Below are positions 58,816-64,000 of a DNA stretch of 64,000 bases, piece by piece (the first letter of the stretch is position 1; each line of letters begins with the position of its first letter). A model generated the notes under the pieces. The model did no database searches. It had not been told where the DNA came from and was given only the letters and a program-made list of their open reading frames with translations. This DNA is from Bacteroidales bacterium. GTDB lineage: Bacteria > Bacteroidota > Bacteroidia > Bacteroidales > UBA932. The DNA is taken from contig JAEETP010000003.1 of the NCBI GenBank assembly GCA_016290415.1, forward strand, positions 1 to 64,000, read 5' to 3'. Made by a program: the position numbers and the translations under genes.

Positions 58816-59883
58816 ATGACAAACGTAGCAATTAACGGCTTTGGCCGTATCGGTCGTCTCGCATTCCGCCAAATGTTCGAGGCAGAAGGTTATGATGTGG
58901 TCGCTATCAACGACCTTACAAGTCCCAAGATGCTTGCTCATCTGCTGAAGTATGACACAGCTCAGGGCGGTTTCGCAGGCAAGTTCGGCGAAGGCAAACA
59001 CACCGTTACCTATAAGGACGCCGTGATGGCAGAAGACGGTAAGACTGTTGTAACTCCCGGTTCCATCACCGTAGACGGCCAGGAGATCACCATCTATGCA
59101 AAACCTAACGCAGCTGAGCTCCCTTGGGGCGAGCTTGGTGTTGACGTAGTGCTCGAGTGCACCGGTTTCTATACTTCCAAGGCTAAGGCTGCAGCTCACA
59201 TCCAGGCTGGTGCCAAGAAGGTTGTCATCTCTGCTCCCGCAGGCAACGACCTCCCTACCATCGTGTACAACACCAACCACAAGACCCTCAAGCCCGAGGA
59301 TACCATTATCTCTGCAGCATCCTGCACCACCAACTGCCTGGCTCCTATGGCAGCTGCCCTGAACAAATACGCTCCCGTAGTCAGCGGTATTATGAGCACC
59401 ATCCACGCTTACACTGGTGACCAGATGATTCTTGACGGTCCTCAGCGCAAGGGTGACCTCCGCCGCAGCCGTGCAGGCGCTATGAACATTGTTCCCAACA
59501 GCACAGGTGCTGCCAAGGCTATCGGTCTGGTAATCCCCGAGCTGAACGGTAAGCTCATCGGTAGCGCACAGCGCGTGCCCACTATGACTGGTTCCACCAC
59601 TATCCTTATCGCAGTTGTTAAGGGTAAAGATGTTACCAAAGAGGGTATCAACGCCGCTATGAAGGCTGCTGCAAACGAGAGCTTCGGTTACAACGAAGAC
59701 GAGATCGTTTCTTCCGATGTTATCGGTATGAAGTTCGGTTCTCTGTTCGATGCTACCCAGACTATGGTCAGCAAGATCGACGACGACACCTATCAGGTAC
59801 AGGTTGTTTCTTGGTACGACAACGAGAACTCTTACACTTCTCAGATGGTCCGCACCATCAAGTACCTCGCCGAGCTCAAATAA
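58816..59883 (+). CDS. gap: Type I glyceraldehyde-3-phosphate dehydrogenase
   Basis: [52 protein letters not shown]. Confidence 0.97.
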   Translation: MTNVAINGFGRIGRLAFRQMFEAEGYDVVAINDLTSPKMLAHLLKYDTAQGGFAGKFGEGKHTVTYKDAVMAEDGKTVVTPGSITVDGQEITIYAKPNAAELPWGELGVDVVLECTGFYTSKAKAAAHIQAGAKKVVISAPAGNDLPTIVYNTNHKTLKPEDTIISAASCTTNCLAPMAAALNKYAPVVSGIMSTIHAYTGDQMILDGPQRKGDLRRSRAGAMNIVPNSTGAAKAIGLVIPELNGKLIGSAQRVPTMTGSTTILIAVVKGKDVTKEGINAAMKAAANESFGYNEDEIVSSDVIGMKFGSLFDATQTMVSKIDDDTYQVQVVSWYDNENSYTSQMVRTIKYLAELK

Positions 59884-59902
59884 TCAAGTCTCAGCATACA
59901 CA

Positions 59903-59934
59903 AAAAACGGTCTCCACTCGGGGACCGTTTTTTT
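59903..59934 (+). terminator. Terminator after gap
   Basis: AAACGGTC...GACCGTTTTTTT hairpin with U-tract. Confidence 0.8.
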
Positions 59935-59951
59935 GTCCCCTTCAGTTGCCG

Positions 59952-61259
59952 CTACAGGTTGAAGCGGAGGCCGAGGTTGAGGGTGAAGTAGAGGGGGTTC
60001 TCTTTGTAGAGGGTCTGGGGGGCCTTGTCGTTCTTGAAGTACCAGGAGAGGGTGGGCTCGGCGTAGATGCCAATCAGGTTGTTGAAGCGGTACTCTGCGC
60101 CCGGAGCGATGCCTGCGCTGAACATTACGGGAATCTCTCCCAGTTTGGTGTAGTTGCTGGGGAAGTTGGTGCTTTCGCGGCCCATAATGCACTTTGAGGC
60201 CATTCCGTAGGCTGACCCGTACAGATCGAAGTGGGTGGTGTTCAGGAACTTGTACCCAAGGCCCACGGGAATGCCCGCATAGAGCAGATTCTGGTGGGCA
60301 CCGGTGGGAGAGACCCAGGTACGAAGATAGGTAAACCGCAGCCCCGTCTCGGCGTAGAATTGGTTGGTAAGGTGGTATCTTAGAGATATGCCGCCGGAGA
60401 CGGGGGCGGTGTAGTGATAGTTCAGTTCGGGGGAGCCCATAGAGTAGTACTTGTTGCCGTACTTGTCTACCTCATAGGCCAGCTGGTTGGGAGCGGCCTT
60501 GCTGTTGCTGCCGGAATTGGCAGCCAGGATGCCGGAGGCGCCCAGCGAGAAGCGCTTGAGCTGCCTGCTCACCGGCTCGGTCTTGGATTCGGAGGGCTCG
60601 TCTTTAATATTATAGATATCGCGCACGTCTGACTTGTCGGCAGGCTGTGCTGATACAGTGTTGCTGCTTTGGCTGGAAACGGTAGGCTCGTTCTGAGCCG
60701 CAGCGGTGTTTTCAGTGTTGGAATCGGATATATTGTCGGTCTGGTTTCCGGCATCGGCCAGAGCATCTTCAGGTTTGCTTTCGATGACCGTTATAGGCTC
60801 TGAAACAGTTTGTTTAACGGGCTTGTTACTACGAGCAGAATTACCCTTTGAAGGGGCTGCGGGAGAGGCGTTTGCGGGGGTATTGTCATTTGCGGCCACA
60901 GCCTCGGCCAGGTTAATATCATTCGCGGCGACGGCTTCTTGAGAAGCGACGCTCTTATCTTCCGGAGCACTTTCTACCACGGCCACTGCGTCATTCTTAG
61001 CTGTGTCCGTACCGGTTTTGCCGCCATTGCGGAGCAGCAGCGAGCCGCCGACCACCACTGCAGCCAGCGAAGCGGCGGCAGCTATCCAGCGGAGCCCTTT
61101 GCGCTTCATCGGCACGGACCCGCCACCAGCGGCCCCCGCGCCGGCTGCTGCGCCTGCGGCCAGCATCTTTTTCTTAAGCTCTTCGAAACTGCCTTCGGGA
61201 ACCTGGGGAGCGTAGTTCTCCAGCTTCTCGCGCAGCAGATCGGTCCAGTCTTTTTTCAT
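59952..61259 (-). CDS. Single-span protein with cytosolic N-terminus and C-terminal outer-membrane beta-barrel-like domain
   Basis: MKKDWTDLLREKLENYAPQVPEGSFEELKKKM, TM at RWIAAAASLAAVVVGGSLLL, long low-complexity region, C-terminal SGGISLRYHLTNQFYAETGLRFTYLR...FTLNLGLRFNL; adjacent to an ECF sigma gene. Confidence 0.75.
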   Translation of the reverse strand: MKKDWTDLLREKLENYAPQVPEGSFEELKKKMLAAGAAAGAGAAGGGSVPMKRKGLRWIAAAASLAAVVVGGSLLLRNGGKTGTDTAKNDAVAVVESAPEDKSVASQEAVAANDINLAEAVAANDNTPANASPAAPSKGNSARSNKPVKQTVSEPITVIESKPEDALADAGNQTDNISDSNTENTAAAQNEPTVSSQSSNTVSAQPADKSDVRDIYNIKDEPSESKTEPVSRQLKRFSLGASGILAANSGSNSKAAPNQLAYEVDKYGNKYYSMGSPELNYHYTAPVSGGISLRYHLTNQFYAETGLRFTYLRTWVSPTGAHQNLLYAGIPVGLGYKFLNTTHFDLYGSAYGMASKCIMGRESTNFPSNYTKLGEIPVMFSAGIAPGAEYRFNNLIGIYAEPTLSWYFKNDKAPQTLYKENPLYFTLNLGLRFNL

Positions 61260-61260
61260 A

Positions 61261-61776
61261 TTATCGTTTTTCATATTTCTCAATCATCTCGGCCAAGTGT
61301 GCCTTGGCGCGGTAAAACCTCATTGCAGAGGCACTCTCTTTTATGCCCAGCAGGTGGGCGATGTCCTTGTGCGAAAACCCCTCAAATACAAACATATTCA
61401 GCACCGTTCGCTCCAAATCCGGCAGGTCCAGGATCATATTGTACAGGTCCTCGTCTTTGATGCCGGCAATGCTGCCCGCCAGACTGTCGTCCGAAACGGC
61501 CTTGAGCGGCACTGTGTCTATCTCGTCCGCCTCGCGCACCGGATCCCTCTTGCGGAGGTACATCAAGCAGGTGTTTGCCATAATGCGGGCCAGCCACGCC
61601 TTGAGGCTGCCCGGACCGCGGTCTGTGAACTTGCTCCAGTTGGTATAGGCACTCACAAAGCCATCCTGGAACATATCCCGGGCCGTGTCCGCGTCACGCA
61701 CGTAGCGCCTGCAGACCGAAAGCAGATATGCCCCGTCTTTTTTGTAGGCCTTTTCCAGTGCTTCTATACCATCCAT
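61261..61776 (-). CDS. ECF RNA polymerase sigma factor
   Basis: DTARDMFQDGFVSAYTNWSKF (sigma region 2), DLERTVLNMFVFEGFSHKDIAHLLGIKESASAMRFYRAKAHL (region 4). Confidence 0.93.
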   Translation of the reverse strand: MDGIEALEKAYKKDGAYLLSVCRRYVRDADTARDMFQDGFVSAYTNWSKFTDRGPGSLKAWLARIMANTCLMYLRKRDPVREADEIDTVPLKAVSDDSLAGSIAGIKDEDLYNMILDLPDLERTVLNMFVFEGFSHKDIAHLLGIKESASAMRFYRAKAHLAEMIEKYEKR

Positions 61777-61843
61777 TGCAATTCCAACTAGTTAAATGCA
61801 AATGTCGGCAAAATCTTACATATTTTTGTGTAAATTTGCGTTT

Positions 61844-62683
61844 ATGAAAAGAAAATCAAACGATAAGAGCCGTGTAAAGAGCATAAAACGCAAGGTCAGT
61901 GCAGGTTTTGCGGTGATTGCCTTTATCCTGTTCTTCTCCAGCATAGTGTCGCTGTATGAGTTCACCCGTATGAACAGGGTCCTCACAGAGCAGATAGACG
62001 ACAATGTGAACAGCGTGAATATTGGCCGCGACCTGATTATGCTCACCGAAGACTATAATCTGGAGGTGCTGAACGCCATTTCTGACTACGAGGGGGGCGA
62101 GGGGGCGCTGGCCAGCGGCCAGATCCATCCGGCCCAGAACCAGAAGTTTGTGGAAGAGTTCTCGCAGACTATGGAAGAGATGCGCCAGTCTTTCACCGGC
62201 CGCACCACTTTCAGCGAAAAGAACTATGCCGACAGCGTGCTGCTGGCATACACCGCCTATATGCAGGTGCTGGGAGAGGGGCGCGACATTGTGCAGGAAG
62301 ACAACGACACCCGCCAGGAGTGGTATTTCGAGCGGCTGCAGCCGTTCTATCTCAAGCTCAGGAATTATATCCAGAGTCTGACCAATGCCAGCCAGGAGGC
62401 CCTTATAGAGAATTCAAAGAAGGTGGACGCCACCTTTTACCGCAGCATCACTCCGGCCATCGCCTCTGTGGTGGTGGGGCTGCTGCTGGTGCTGCTGTTC
62501 AACTATTTCATCAATTTCTACCTGATAAATCCGCTGATAAAAATCAGCCGTGGCATCCAGGGCTACCGCAGCTACAAAAAGAACTACAATGTTGAGGTAG
62601 ACAACAACGGCGACGAGTTGGACCAGCTGAACAATAATGTCCGCGACCTTATAGAAGACCACAAGTCGGTGCAAAAGTCATAA
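61844..62683 (+). CDS. Membrane protein with four-helix-bundle (MCP-like) sensor domain and HAMP-like region
   Basis: TM, periplasmic helical region (LTEQIDDNVNSVNIGRDLIMLTEDYNLEVLNAI), second TM, HAMP-like NPLIKISRGIQGYRSYKKNYNVEVDNNGDELDQLNNNVRDL; no output domain. Confidence 0.7.
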   Translation: MKRKSNDKSRVKSIKRKVSAGFAVIAFILFFSSIVSLYEFTRMNRVLTEQIDDNVNSVNIGRDLIMLTEDYNLEVLNAISDYEGGEGALASGQIHPAQNQKFVEEFSQTMEEMRQSFTGRTTFSEKNYADSVLLAYTAYMQVLGEGRDIVQEDNDTRQEWYFERLQPFYLKLRNYIQSLTNASQEALIENSKKVDATFYRSITPAIASVVVGLLLVLLFNYFINFYLINPLIKISRGIQGYRSYKKNYNVEVDNNGDELDQLNNNVRDLIEDHKSVQKS

Positions 62684-62689
62684 GGGCAG

Positions 62690-64000
62690 ATGAATCTTCG
62701 AGTCATATCCAAAAACATAGGCCTGGCACTGCTGGTAGATGCCGGCTTTATGTTTCTGTCGGCTGCCGTGGCGGCCTACTATCATTTTGACTCGTCGTTT
62801 GCGCCGCTGCTGCTAAGCGCGCTGCTGACCCTCACGGTGGGCATCCTCCCCATAATATTCGTGGGCAAGGGGCAGAACCGCATCACCAATGTAGAGGGGT
62901 TGCTGATATTGTTCCTGGCCTGGTTCCTTTCCTGTGTGTTCGGCCTGATGCCGTATGCTCTCTGGGGCGGAGAGTTCTCACTTGAAAACGCCTGGTTCGA
63001 GAGTGTCTCCGGCCTTACCGCCACCGGCGCCACCATCCTCCAGGATATAGAGTCGCTTCCGCGCGGCCTGCTTTTCTGGCGTCAGGCAACCCACTTCATA
63101 GGCGGATTGGGCGTGGTGGTGTTTATGATGATAATACTCCCTTCGGCGGGCACTGTCAAGCTCAGAATGCGCCAGCTGGAGGTTTCCGACACTTCGGCAG
63201 GAGAATTTAACTTCCGGTCCAACAAGATTGTGGGCGTGGTGCTCACGATTTATGTGTCGGCAATGGTGCTTTGCTCGCTGCTGTTTTTGCTGGCCGGAAT
63301 GAATCTCTTCGAGTCGGTGACCAATGCCTTCAGCGTGGTGGCCACCGGCGGTTTCAGCACGCGCAACGCCTCCATTGGCGCCTTTGGCTCCAGGTGGATA
63401 GAACTCATAGCTATGTTCTTTATGCTGGTGAGCTCTATGCACTACGGATTGCTATACAGCTCTATAGTGGGGCGCAACCTGAATCTTTTCCGCAACCCGG
63501 TGGTCAAGTTTTTCTTTGCGTCGATAGGCATCGGCATTGTGCTGGTGTTCACAGCGCTGATGATTTCCGGCACCTACACCAATCCGCTGGAGGCGCTGCA
63601 CCAGGCTGCATTCAACGTGATTTCGCTGGGATCCTCTACCGGTATGGCCACGGTGGACACTTCTGTGTGGCCGCCTTTCTGTATGATGATCCTGCTCTAT
63701 TTCTCTATGCAGTGCGGATGCTCCGGCTCCACCACCGGCGGTGTCAAGGTAGACCGCATCTGGCTGCTGTTCAGGGCAATGCGGGCTCAGATAGTGCGCA
63801 CCATCCACCCCAATGCAGTGGTGCGTGTCAACTGGAACGGCAGCGCCGCCGAGGTCGGTATGATCAATTCTGTGACGGCCTATGTGGTGATGTACTTCAT
63901 CATTCTGCTGTTCTGCGCCACCTTCTATTCTGCCTGCGGAATGGATATGGTGGATTCGTTTACCGGCAGCTGCGCCTGCGTGAGCAATGTGGGCCCCGCC
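62690..64000 (+). CDS. TrkH-type potassium uptake protein (3' end outside the window)
   Basis: MNLRVISKNIGLALLVDAGFMFLSAAVAAYY...SVSGLTATGATIL...FIGGLGVVVF...QCGCSGSTTGGVKVDR; runs off the window and so is not in the ORF track. Confidence 0.93.
   Translation, partial: MNLRVISKNIGLALLVDAGFMFLSAAVAAYYHFDSSFAPLLLSALLTLTVGILPIIFVGKGQNRITNVEGLLILFLAWFLSCVFGLMPYALWGGEFSLENAWFESVSGLTATGATILQDIESLPRGLLFWRQATHFIGGLGVVVFMMIILPSAGTVKLRMRQLEVSDTSAGEFNFRSNKIVGVVLTIYVSAMVLCSLLFLLAGMNLFESVTNAFSVVATGGFSTRNASIGAFGSRWIELIAMFFMLVSSMHYGLLYSSIVGRNLNLFRNPVVKFFFASIGIGIVLVFTALMISGTYTNPLEALHQAAFNVISLGSSTGMATVDTSVWPPFCMMILLYFSMQCGCSGSTTGGVKVDRIWLLFRAMRAQIVRTIHPNAVVRVNWNGSAAEVGMINSVTAYVVMYFIILLFCATFYSACGMDMVDSFTGSCACVSNVGPA

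Overview
This is a Bacteroidales-type chromosome segment, judged from TAnnTTTG -7 boxes, GlnN, CcsB/CcsA and surface lipoproteins. Main parts: (1) an AT-rich polysaccharide (capsule/O-antigen) cluster at about 0.6-17 kb with flippase, polymerase, 8 glycosyltransferases, pyruvyl transferase, deacetylase, hexapeptide acetyltransferase, PglC-like sugar transferase, ATP-grasp and HAD. Its left edge carries a decayed superoxide dismutase 3' end. (2) A defence-type cargo at about 17-26.6 kb (DUF6602, DUF6236, DUF2971, putAbiC-like, YobI-like P-loop NTPase) with gene scars (caspase-like N-terminus, two wbuC-like remnants), lying between the HAD gene and a GC-richer DegT aminotransferase. (3) A Fic-HTH gene with an operator-like dyad over its promoter. 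(4) A tandemly duplicated unit of 52-aa peptide + Ig-like lipoprotein + terminator, next to a PqqD / S24-S26 peptidase / HprK-like kinase / ABC transporter / nucleotidyltransferase cluster. This looks like a RiPP- or lasso-type maturation cluster without the lasso cyclase or B2 protease, and is the best candidate for an undescribed system. (5) Housekeeping genes (ompA-like, ugd, thrA, ccsB/ccsA, glnN, herA-like, rpmE2, phosphohexomutase, lpxB, surE, gap, ECF sigma, trkH). (6) A repeat pocket at about 48.5-49.75 kb around tRNA-Ala(GGC) with a dyad array, a long inverted repeat and 44-bp tandem repeats. Product names rest on motif recall from the translated ORFs; no database search was run.
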